Below are positions 18,373 through 25,508 of a stretch of DNA of 38,637 bases, one piece after another. The stretch covers positions 1 to 38,637 of the forward strand of contig NZ_JACHBG010000036.1 in NCBI RefSeq assembly GCF_014207095.1, read 5' to 3'. This DNA comes from Martinezella lusitana (GTDB lineage Bacteria > Pseudomonadota > Alphaproteobacteria > Rhizobiales > Rhizobiaceae). The number at the start of each line of letters is the position of its first letter. Position 1 is the stretch's first letter. Made by a program: the position numbers and the translations under genes. A model generated the notes under the pieces. The model did no database searches. It saw nothing but the letters and a program-made list of their open reading frames with translations, and had not been told where the DNA came from.

Positions 18373-19332
18373 TCATTCGCAATGGAGCGCTCCTTGCGAA
18401 ACCGATAGAGGTCCGGCTAGGGCATTGGCGAGCGCGCCATCGAGAATGGCCAGCTTCTGCGCCTGGAACTGCGCATATTCCTCGTAGAAATCGCGTGAGA
18501 TCCACATCGGCGAATGCCCCGGTCGCCCAACCCAACCCAACCCGCCGATCGACTGCGCTTCCGAAATTTTCCGGCTTGTATGGGCGCTTGAAAGGCCGGT
18601 GGCTCGGGCGAGATACGCGATAGAGCGGACGTCCGTGACACATCGGTCTTGTCTTGAAAATGCTTCGCGATCGACGCCTGCAACCAGCCTGTCCATCAGC
18701 CAGCCACCCGAATCGATCCAGCTGAAAATCCGATAAAGCGGACCGGGGGCTCGTACATCGGCGCTGAGGAATAGTGCGCTTGCGACAATCGGCTGAATAA
18801 GCGGCAGCAAAGTCTCCCATTGATCGGAGAATTGAGCATATCGTCGCCGGCCATCGAGAAGGTCGAGCGCCTGGAAGTGGAGCTTGTACCAAAGAGCCAG
18901 GAGATAGAGTGATTCGGAGGATGGCTTGGCCAATCGTCCATGGCCGGTCGCTCGATCGTCTACGGGCTCGATCACCCCGTATTTCATGGACTCGTCGAAA
19001 AAAGTGTAGGCCGTGTTGCGGCTGGCAAGACCAAGGAAAGTTCCGAGAAGGCCAAAGCTTCGGCGGCTGAGACCCGGCTCAATGCTAACAAAGGGCTGGA
19101 AATAATGTGCGACCGCAGCGTGGCTGAGAAGCCAACGTTGCTGTGTCGCAAACAAGGCTGCTTTGCGCGGCGACATCTTGTGCGCTTCAAACATCCCCGA
19201 TGCCAGAAAGAAAACAGCGCGTGGGAAGGTCTCGAGCGCGGTCATCTCCCCGACGTCACGATGCGACAGATCGTGACTGCCCTCCCTTGGGAGAGGCGAA
19301 ACCGATGCCCGGAATTCTATAACCTGCCCCAT
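18373..19332 (-). CDS. Unrecognised protein with a winged-helix-like C-terminal region, possible regulator
   Basis: The 319-residue protein starts at ATG 19332, behind GGAGG; a GTG six codons upstream would place that site inside the gene. I do not recognise the family. The N-terminal two thirds look helical and largely soluble (MSPRKAALFATQQRWLLSHAAV…). Residues of about 225-290 (VRSIAYLARATGLSSAHTSRKISEAQ, then GHSPMWISRDFYEEYAQFQ) resemble a winged helix-turn-helix with its wing. It is divergent from the MFS transporter gene, and its promoter gap holds two matched palindromes, which suggests that it or the nearby TetR protein controls both genes. The regulator role is inferred. Confidence 0.65.
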   Translation of the reverse strand: MGQVIEFRASVSPLPREGSHDLSHRDVGEMTALETFPRAVFFLASGMFEAHKMSPRKAALFATQQRWLLSHAAVAHYFQPFVSIEPGLSRRSFGLLGTFLGLASRNTAYTFFDESMKYGVIEPVDDRATGHGRLAKPSSESLYLLALWYKLHFQALDLLDGRRRYAQFSDQWETLLPLIQPIVASALFLSADVRAPGPLYRIFSWIDSGGWLMDRLVAGVDREAFSRQDRCVTDVRSIAYLARATGLSSAHTSRKISEAQSIGGLGWVGRPGHSPMWISRDFYEEYAQFQAQKLAILDGALANALAGPLSVSQGALHCE

Positions 19333-19436
19333 GCGACCTCCGGCTGGCACGCGGGCCAGCGCAGCAATCCTAAGTCCCTGCTTGCGCAGTCAAATCCGCG
19401 CATTGCCCAAAACTGTGGTACCGAAAGGCCCAAAAC

Positions 19437-19461
19437 TTCTCATATTCAGATAATATGAGAA
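19437..19461 (-). promoter_or_regulatory. Palindromic operator facing the 18373-19332 gene
   Basis: A perfect 10-bp inverted repeat, TTCTCATATT and AATATGAGAA, flanks a 5-bp centre. Read on the minus strand it matches the operator at 19501-19525 in 23 of 25 positions and contains TATTAT. It lies 104 bp from the ATG of the minus-strand gene. Confidence 0.7.
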
Positions 19462-19484
19462 GAAAATGCCGTAGCATCTGCAGC

Positions 19485-19512
19485 TTGTCAACGAGATTGT
19501 TTCTCATATTAT
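19485..19512 (+). promoter_or_regulatory. Candidate sigma-70 promoter of the MFS transporter gene
   Basis: TTGTCA (19485-19490) and TATTAT (19507-19512) are 16 bp apart. The -10 element lies inside the palindrome at 19501-19525, so a protein bound there would block initiation. On the minus strand TTGACA overlaps the same -35 region (19487-19492), so the divergent promoters may share it. Confidence 0.5.
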
Positions 19513-19525
19513 CGGAATCTGAGAA
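19501..19525 (+). promoter_or_regulatory. Palindromic operator facing the MFS transporter gene
   Basis: TTCTCATATT and AATCTGAGAA (one mismatch from perfect symmetry) flank ATCGG. Its centre is 64 bp, about six helical turns, from the first operator, and it lies 103 bp from the transporter ATG. Confidence 0.7.
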
Positions 19526-19628
19526 CTAAATTGTGATCGGATGGCGCTTTTGCCGAAACTTGGATATTCCAAGGTGCGCTTCACAATCCCCTCCAAATCC
19601 ACTGGTTCTCCCAGAAGGAACTGCGCGA

Positions 19629-20960
19629 ATGCCCTCACCCAAGTCCATGGTCCCGTCTTATACTTTGGGCGTCCTGACCATCGCGTACATCCTGTCTTAC
19701 CTCGATCGGCAGATTCTTGGTCTCCTGGTCGAGCCCCTGAGGCAGGATCTTCACCTGACAGACTTGCAAATCGGCCTCCTGCAGGGCTTCACCTTCGCAA
19801 TCGTCCTTGCGGCAAGTGGATTGCCGCTGGGTCGCTGGGTCGATACCGGGAATCGGGTGCGAATAGCCGCCATTGGGATCGCCTTCTGGAGCATCATGAC
19901 GGCCGCCTGCGGCTTTGCGGGCAGTTTCGAAGCTCTTTTGCTATGCCGGGCGGGTGTCGCGCTGGGAGAAGCGGCCCTCGCGCCGGCTGCCTATTCCTTG
20001 ATCAGCGATTTGTTTCCAATGCGGCGACGGGGATTTGCAATCGGCGTCTTCAGCTCCGGCGCATATATTGGGGCCGGTCTGTCGCTTGTCCTCAGCGCTA
20101 CAGTGCTTCATCAATTCTTGCGGGCCGAAAGCCTGTTGCAAATCCCCGGCATACAACATGTCTGGCAGATCGTCTTCGTCGTTGTCGGAATTCCCGGCAT
20201 CGCCGTCGCCCTTTGGGTGGCAAGCCTTAGAGAGCCTCAAAGACAGTCCGGTTCTGCTCCGAGCACTATACCGGGCGCGCCGGAGATACGCGCCTATTAT
20301 GCGGATAATCGAGTGCAGTTCGCGAGCCTTTACCTTTGCCTCGCTTTCGCGGCAATCGAAGCCTACAGCTATAGTGCCTGGGTTCCGAGTGTGTTGATCC
20401 GCACGTTCCAAATGCCGCCCACAGACGTCGGCTTTGTCCTTGGCCCATTATTCATCGCCTCCAGCGTTTCAGGGCTGATCTTTGGCGCCACACTGGGCGA
20501 TAGCCTGGTTCGGCGGGGCATAGCGGCCGCCCGCCCGATGCTCATGTGCAGCGGAGCACTTGCAGCATCGCTGTTTACAGCGGCGCTACCCTTCGCGCCA
20601 AGCCTGAATGCAGCACTGACCTTGATATCCATCGCGACGTTCCTGTCCACGATCATCGTTGCGAACGGTCCGCCGGCGCTTCAGGATATCACTCCGGCGC
20701 GCATGCGTGGCGTCACGTCGGCAATCGGCGTTATGATCGTTACGCTGATCGGGATGGGCCTTGGCCCGACATTGGTCGGATTTGTCAGTCAGACCATCAT
20801 CGGCGATCCAAAGGCGATCGGGATCGCCGTAAGCATCGTTTCGACCATTGGTCTCGTCAGCTCGTCGGCGGTGGGATTGGTGGCGAGCTTCCACTACAGG
20901 CTCGGGTCGGACAATGGCGCGCCAAGCGCAATAAAAGAGCAGGCGGTCCCGGGGCAATAA
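19629..20960 (+). CDS. MFS transporter, spinster-like group
   Basis: The 443-residue membrane protein starts at ATG 19629 with AAGGA upstream; the longer frame from GTG 19533 is mostly hydrophilic and less likely. Family features include SYLDRQILGLLVEPLRQDL at the end of helix 1, LQIGLLQGFTFAIVLAASGLPLGRWVD with the loop 2-3 motif, then GVALGEAALAPAAYSLISDLFPMRRRG. The predicted topology is twelve helices in the inner membrane. This group is often found with catabolic genes for organic acids or aromatic compounds, but the substrate here is unknown. It is divergent from the unrecognised putative regulator and followed by a TetR regulator; expression is probably controlled by the palindrome over its -10 element. 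Confidence 0.88.
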   Translation: MPSPKSMVPSYTLGVLTIAYILSYLDRQILGLLVEPLRQDLHLTDLQIGLLQGFTFAIVLAASGLPLGRWVDTGNRVRIAAIGIAFWSIMTAACGFAGSFEALLLCRAGVALGEAALAPAAYSLISDLFPMRRRGFAIGVFSSGAYIGAGLSLVLSATVLHQFLRAESLLQIPGIQHVWQIVFVVVGIPGIAVALWVASLREPQRQSGSAPSTIPGAPEIRAYYADNRVQFASLYLCLAFAAIEAYSYSAWVPSVLIRTFQMPPTDVGFVLGPLFIASSVSGLIFGATLGDSLVRRGIAAARPMLMCSGALAASLFTAALPFAPSLNAALTLISIATFLSTIIVANGPPALQDITPARMRGVTSAIGVMIVTLIGMGLGPTLVGFVSQTIIGDPKAIGIAVSIVSTIGLVSSSAVGLVASFHYRLGSDNGAPSAIKEQAVPGQ

Positions 20961-21159
20961 CACCTTTGAGAAGCGAGATTGTCATGCATTTTACTTTCGT
21001 CACCGAGAACCGTTGTCAAACCGGCGCGTTTCCACAAGCCGGAAGAAAGCAGAAATGCTCCATCAGAAGCGCTGACCGGACGGATCGGCCGCTTATCGAA
21101 GACTTGCCATTCTTGTGAGACCGTCACGCCGCTCTTATAGATCGTCTCCAAAAGAATTG

Positions 21160-21771
21160 ATGAAAGCGCATTGCATGTCGGCCTACGAAGTCCTGGTTTC
21201 CAACATTACGCAGAGTTTTCTCGATCATGGCTATGAATCCATGACGATGATCAAGCTGGCAAAATGCTGCAATATTACCCGTCGCGGCCTCTATCATCAC
21301 TTCAGCAGCAAGGAAGAAGCCTTCCACGCGATGGTTGTGCAGAACAATGAGAACACACGGCGAGACAGTTTGCGGGAGGGCGGGCGGCTTCTCTCAACGG
21401 GCGCAAATGTTCTTGATATCATCACAGCTATTCTCGACGTTCGATATGGTGATACCAGAAGAAAGCTGGCGCTTTCGCCCTATGCGCTTGAAGTCAACGA
21501 CTACGCGTTTCGTCTCTGCCGCCCGGCGATGATTGAAGCTGCAGCAATTTTCCAGGCTGATTTCGCGGCCTTGCTGGAACGGGCTGTTGTAAGCGGTCTT
21601 CTGATGCTGCTACCCTCGATCTCGATTAAAACTCTGGTGCAATTGCTCTGCGACGGTGCTCGCGGAACCAATCAGAGCTTCTTTGCACCAGCACCGGAGG
21701 AAATTGCCGCCCGCTACCGGGAGATGAGCCGGGCAATTCTCTATGGCTGCGCGGAGCCGGCCAAGCCCTGA
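21160..21771 (+). CDS. TetR-family regulator
   Basis: The 203-residue protein has the TetR N-terminal DNA-binding domain: ITQSFLDHGYESMTMIKLAKCCNITRRGLYHHFSSKEEAFHAMV (about residues 15-58). The ligand-binding C-terminal domain is divergent. The start is uncertain: ATG 21160 is used, ATG 21175 and GTG 21115 are alternatives, and none has a strong ribosome site. It follows the MFS gene by 199 bp on the same strand and is a candidate regulator of that gene and of the divergent gene. Confidence 0.85.
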   Translation: MKAHCMSAYEVLVSNITQSFLDHGYESMTMIKLAKCCNITRRGLYHHFSSKEEAFHAMVVQNNENTRRDSLREGGRLLSTGANVLDIITAILDVRYGDTRRKLALSPYALEVNDYAFRLCRPAMIEAAAIFQADFAALLERAVVSGLLMLLPSISIKTLVQLLCDGARGTNQSFFAPAPEEIAARYREMSRAILYGCAEPAKP

Positions 21772-21876
21772 CCAGTTCACGGGGGCTAACGAGATTCACT
21801 TCGCTCAGATCGCGCTTCGATGAGGCAGCGCTGCCGCAAGGCCACTGCGTGCAGCCACAGCGGAAATCGACTCGTT

Positions 21877-22503
21877 CTAGACTAGGTCATGCCGGAAGAT
21901 CTGAACAACTTGCCGGCCGATTTCCGTCGGCGTCATCCTGCCGGGGCGATACCAGCCGGAGACATTGTTGAGAAGCGTCAACAATAGCAGACGGTAGACG
22001 CCGCGATCGAGCGAGGGATTGAGTGGCAGATCGGCAATCAGATCTCGAAACACCTGCTCGAAGGTGTCGCGCTTCTCAACGAGCTGCTCACGAATCTCAG
22101 CCGGCGTGGAGGCGAAATCGTTCATCAGCGGCATGGTCAGCGAATTCGGGTCGAGCTGGATTTCCAGCATGGTGATGCATGCGGCCTCCAGTCGCGCCCA
22201 TGGATCGGAAAGCGGGGAGATAGCGGCCCGGATACGATCTTCCGCCACCTGTAGAGCAATATGGTGGATGCGGACGAACAGAGCTTCCTTCGACTTGATA
22301 TAGTGATAGAGCGAGCCACCAAGCAGGCCGACCCGCTCGCCGATATCGCGCACGGACGTCGCGGCATAGCCTCGCTCGGCAAATAGCGCCGCCGCAGCCT
22401 CCAGGATGGCGCTATGGCGCTCGCTCAGCCCGCTTTCCCGCAGGGCTCCCGTTAAAGCACTCTGCGGCCCATCTGCATTTCCGCGGCCATCGCCTTGGGT
22501 CAT
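21877..22503 (-). CDS. TetR-family regulator divergent from the fatty-acid operon
   Basis: The 208-residue protein starts at ATG 22503, behind GGGAG. The DNA-binding domain is clear: HSAILEAAAALFAERGYAATSVRDIGERVGLLGGSLYHYIKSKEALFVRIH (about residues 26-76). The C-terminal part resembles TetR proteins of acyl-CoA metabolism. A longer reading to 22842 overlaps the ETF-QO gene and is not protein-like. It is separated from the ETF-QO start by 183 bp containing a 20-bp palindrome. By position it probably represses the beta-oxidation operon and itself, released by an acyl-CoA; the ligand is inferred, not shown. Confidence 0.9.
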   Translation of the reverse strand: MTQGDGRGNADGPQSALTGALRESGLSERHSAILEAAAALFAERGYAATSVRDIGERVGLLGGSLYHYIKSKEALFVRIHHIALQVAEDRIRAAISPLSDPWARLEAACITMLEIQLDPNSLTMPLMNDFASTPAEIREQLVEKRDTFEQVFRDLIADLPLNPSLDRGVYRLLLLTLLNNVSGWYRPGRMTPTEIGRQVVQIFRHDLV

Positions 22504-22638
22504 TGCCTCTCCCGGCATCTTCCAACTCGTTGCTGATATCGCAACGCTCATAGCGCAGACGGACGATTTTCCCAAATCGCCTCGCGGATCGTCCCTCAGG
22601 AACCTCGCAGCAGCGAAAGAAATTTTGCACTTGCGAAC

Positions 22639-22658
22639 TGTAACAATCGTTTGATACA
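22639..22658. promoter_or_regulatory. Candidate TetR operator of the fad operon
   Basis: The site reads TGTAnCAAnCGnTTGnTACA, symmetric at 16 of 20 positions. It lies between the divergent TetR and ETF-QO genes, 28 bp before the ETF-QO start codon, where a bound repressor could block one or both promoters. Confidence 0.6.
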
Positions 22659-22686
22659 AGCATCTCGTGACGGCAAGGAGGAAAGC

Positions 22687-24357
22687 TTGAGCGACAGGGA
22701 GGCAATGGACTTCGATGTGGTGATCGTCGGCGCCGGAGTGGCCGGGCTTGCCGCAGCGATCCGGCTGAAGCAGCGCGCCAACGAAGAAGGGCGAACGATT
22801 TCCGTCGTGGTTGTCGAAAAGGGTTCGGAAGTCGGCGCCCACGTCCTATCGGGCGCCGTGATCGATCCTTCCGGCCTCGATGCCCTTCTGCCCGACTGGC
22901 GAGCCGATTCCGAGCGCCCGTTGACGACAGAGGTCACCGAAGACAGGTTCTACCTTCTCGGACCGGCCGGCTCGTTTCGCCTTCCCAATCTCCTGATGCC
23001 GCCGCTGATGGGCAATCATGGCAATTTCATCGGATCGCTCGGCAATGTCGCGCGCTATCTTGCGGCGCAGGCAGAAGCGCTCGGCGTCGAGATCTATCCC
23101 GGCTTTGCGGCAACGGAGGTTCTCTTCACCTCGGATGGCGCGGTGGCCGGCATTGCGACCGGCGACATGGGGATTGGTCGCGACGGCCAGCCGAAGAGCG
23201 ATTTCACCGCCGGCATGGAGCTTCGAGCGGGCTATACAATCTTCGCCGAGGGAGCGCGAGGCAGCCTGACCAAGCAGCTTCTTGATCGCTTCAACCTCAC
23301 CGAAGGGCGCTCAGTTCAGAAGTTCGGTATTGGCATCAAGGAGCTCTGGCAGGTTAAGCCGGAGAAATTCCGCAAGGGTTTAGTCCAGCATTCGTTCGGT
23401 TGGCCGCTGGACATGCAAACCGGCGGCGGCTCGTTCCTCTACCATTTCGACGACAATCTGGTGACTGTCGGCTTCGTCCTGCATCTGGACTACAAGAACC
23501 CGACGCTCTCGCCGTTCGATGAGTTCCAGCGCTTCAAGACGCATCCGCTGATCCGCAAGACCTTCGAAGATGGCAGGCGCATCGCCTATGGCGCGCGCGC
23601 CCTGACCGAGGGTGGCTATCAGTCCGTGCCAAAGCTTGCCTTCCCGGGCGGCGTGCTGACCGGCTGCGCCGCGGGCTTCATGAACGTCCCGCGCATCAAG
23701 GGTTCGCATAACGCCATTCATTCCGGGATTGGGGCAGCGGATGCCGTGTTTGACGGGCTTTCTGAAGGACGCTCCAATGATACGCTTGATCGCTATGAGA
23801 GCGGCTGGCGCGGCTCGGTAGTCGGGCGCGACCTGAAGCCTGTGCGCAACGTCAAGCCGCTATGGTCGCGCTTCGGGACGCTGGCCGGCGCCGCTCTCGG
23901 CGGAATCGACATGTGGCTGCATACCCTCTTCGGCGCCTCACTCTTCGGTACGCTGCGGCACGACAAGGCCGATTTCGAGAGCCTCAAGCCGCTTTCTGGC
24001 GTGAAGCCCATCCGCTATCCCAAACCGGATGGGGTACTAACCTTCGACAGGCCATCCTCGGTCTTCTTGTCGAATACCAATCACATTGAAGAGCAACCGA
24101 TCCATCTGCGGCTCGCCGATCCGGAAATCCCGCTGAAGCACAATCTGCCGCTCTATGGCGAGCCGGCGCGGCTCTATTGCCCTGCAGGGGTTTACGAGGT
24201 CGTCTATGGCGATGAGCAGGCAAAGACCGATCCGCGTTTCGTGATCAACGCGCAGAACTGCGTGCATTGCAAGACCTGCGACATCAAGGATCCCTCGCAG
24301 AACATCACCTGGGTTCCGCCGGAAGGCGGCGGCGGCCCGAACTATCCCAACATGTGA
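22687..24357 (+). CDS. Electron-transfer flavoprotein:ubiquinone oxidoreductase (ETF-QO)
   Basis: The 556-residue membrane-associated flavoprotein passes electrons from reduced ETF to ubiquinone. The N-terminus has the FAD dinucleotide fold (FDVVIVGAGVAGLAAAIRL). The C-terminal ferredoxin-like domain supplies the four cysteine ligands of the 4Fe-4S cluster: C498 (CPAGVYE) and C525, C528, C531 (NCVHCKTCD). The start is TTG 22687 with AAGGAGG 5 nt upstream; ATG 22705 is an alternative but its site is too close. It heads the operon, 29 bp before the thiolase gene. Bacterial ETF-QO genes often stand alone, so linkage to a full beta-oxidation set is informative. ETF subunits are not in the window. 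Confidence 0.95.
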   Translation: MSDREAMDFDVVIVGAGVAGLAAAIRLKQRANEEGRTISVVVVEKGSEVGAHVLSGAVIDPSGLDALLPDWRADSERPLTTEVTEDRFYLLGPAGSFRLPNLLMPPLMGNHGNFIGSLGNVARYLAAQAEALGVEIYPGFAATEVLFTSDGAVAGIATGDMGIGRDGQPKSDFTAGMELRAGYTIFAEGARGSLTKQLLDRFNLTEGRSVQKFGIGIKELWQVKPEKFRKGLVQHSFGWPLDMQTGGGSFLYHFDDNLVTVGFVLHLDYKNPTLSPFDEFQRFKTHPLIRKTFEDGRRIAYGARALTEGGYQSVPKLAFPGGVLTGCAAGFMNVPRIKGSHNAIHSGIGAADAVFDGLSEGRSNDTLDRYESGWRGSVVGRDLKPVRNVKPLWSRFGTLAGAALGGIDMWLHTLFGASLFGTLRHDKADFESLKPLSGVKPIRYPKPDGVLTFDRPSSVFLSNTNHIEEQPIHLRLADPEIPLKHNLPLYGEPARLYCPAGVYEVVYGDEQAKTDPRFVINAQNCVHCKTCDIKDPSQNITWVPPEGGGGPNYPNM

Positions 24358-24386
24358 CACCCGCACCGGACAGGAGTGAGATAGCC

Positions 24387-25508
24387 ATGACTGCAATCTA
24401 CATTGTCGATTACCTGCGTAGTCCATTTACACCCGGCTCTCGCGGCGCCCTTGCCGGGGTTCGCCCGGACGATCTGGCCGGCAAGGTCATTAAGGCCATT
24501 GTCGAGCGTTCCGGGATCGATCCTGCCGCGATCGAGGATGTGACCCTCGGCTGCGCTTTTGGGGAAGGCGAACAGGGCCTCAACATCGCCCGCTGTGCCG
24601 CCTTGATCGCCGGCTTGCCGCAATCGGTCGGCGGCTCCACCATCAACCGCTGGTGCGGCTCGGCCATGCAGGCGATCCAGATGGCCGCGGGCGCGATTTC
24701 GATGGGGGCGGGCGACGCATTTGTGGCGGGCGGCGTCGAAAGCATGACGCGCGTGCCGATGATGGGCTTCAACCCCATGCCGAACCCAGCCTGGAGCGAC
24801 GCGCAGCGCCTCGCCTTTCTCAATATGGGCATGACGGCAGAAAACCTGGCCGATCGCTATGGCATCTCCCGCGAAGAACAGGATGCCTATTCGCTGGAGA
24901 GCCACCGCAAGGCGCTCGCCGCTCGCGCCGATGGCCGGCTGGCCGCAGAAATCGCGCCGATCGGCGAAGTGACGGCCGATGGGTGCCCGCGCGAGACCGA
25001 CGCGGGAAAACTCGCCGGTCTCAAGACCTCCTTCAAGGCGGGCGGCACGGTGACGGCCGGCAACTCCTCGCCCCTGACCGACGGCGCATCCGCAACACTG
25101 GTCTGCTCGGAAACATTCATGAGGCGTCACGAGCTGACGCCGCTTGCCCGCATTTCCGGCTATGCAATCACGGGCTGCGCCCCTGAAATCATGGGGATCG
25201 GACCGGTCGAAGCAAGCCGTAAGGCGCTCAAGCGCGCCGGCATCTCCGTCGCCGACCTCGACGTGATCGAAATGAACGAGGCCTTCGCCGTGCAGGTACT
25301 CTCCTGCTGCCGCGATCTTGATATCGATCCGAACAGCCTCAACCGCGACGGCGGCGCGATCGCGCTCGGTCATCCGCTGGGCGCAACGGGCGCCCGCCTC
25401 GTCGGCAAGGCGGCGCTGCTCATGAAGCGGGATGGCGGGCGCCATGCACTCGCCACCCAGTGCATTGGCGGCGGCCAAGGCATCGCCATGGTTCTGGAGG
25501 CGGCATGA
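24387..25508 (+). CDS. fadA: Acetyl-CoA acyltransferase (3-ketoacyl-CoA thiolase)
   Basis: The 373-residue enzyme cleaves 3-ketoacyl-CoA with CoA to give acetyl-CoA and a shortened acyl-CoA. The catalytic residues are present: nucleophile C90 (NRWCGSAMQ), H329 (ALGHPLGATGAR) and C359 (ATQCIGGGQG). NEAFAVQ is also conserved. The start is ATG 24387 behind AGGAG. The stop overlaps the next start as ATGA, a sign of translational coupling. It could serve biosynthetic condensation in principle, but its neighbours point to degradation. Confidence 0.95.
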   Translation: MTAIYIVDYLRSPFTPGSRGALAGVRPDDLAGKVIKAIVERSGIDPAAIEDVTLGCAFGEGEQGLNIARCAALIAGLPQSVGGSTINRWCGSAMQAIQMAAGAISMGAGDAFVAGGVESMTRVPMMGFNPMPNPAWSDAQRLAFLNMGMTAENLADRYGISREEQDAYSLESHRKALAARADGRLAAEIAPIGEVTADGCPRETDAGKLAGLKTSFKAGGTVTAGNSSPLTDGASATLVCSETFMRRHELTPLARISGYAITGCAPEIMGIGPVEASRKALKRAGISVADLDVIEMNEAFAVQVLSCCRDLDIDPNSLNRDGGAIALGHPLGATGARLVGKAALLMKRDGGRHALATQCIGGGQGIAMVLEAA

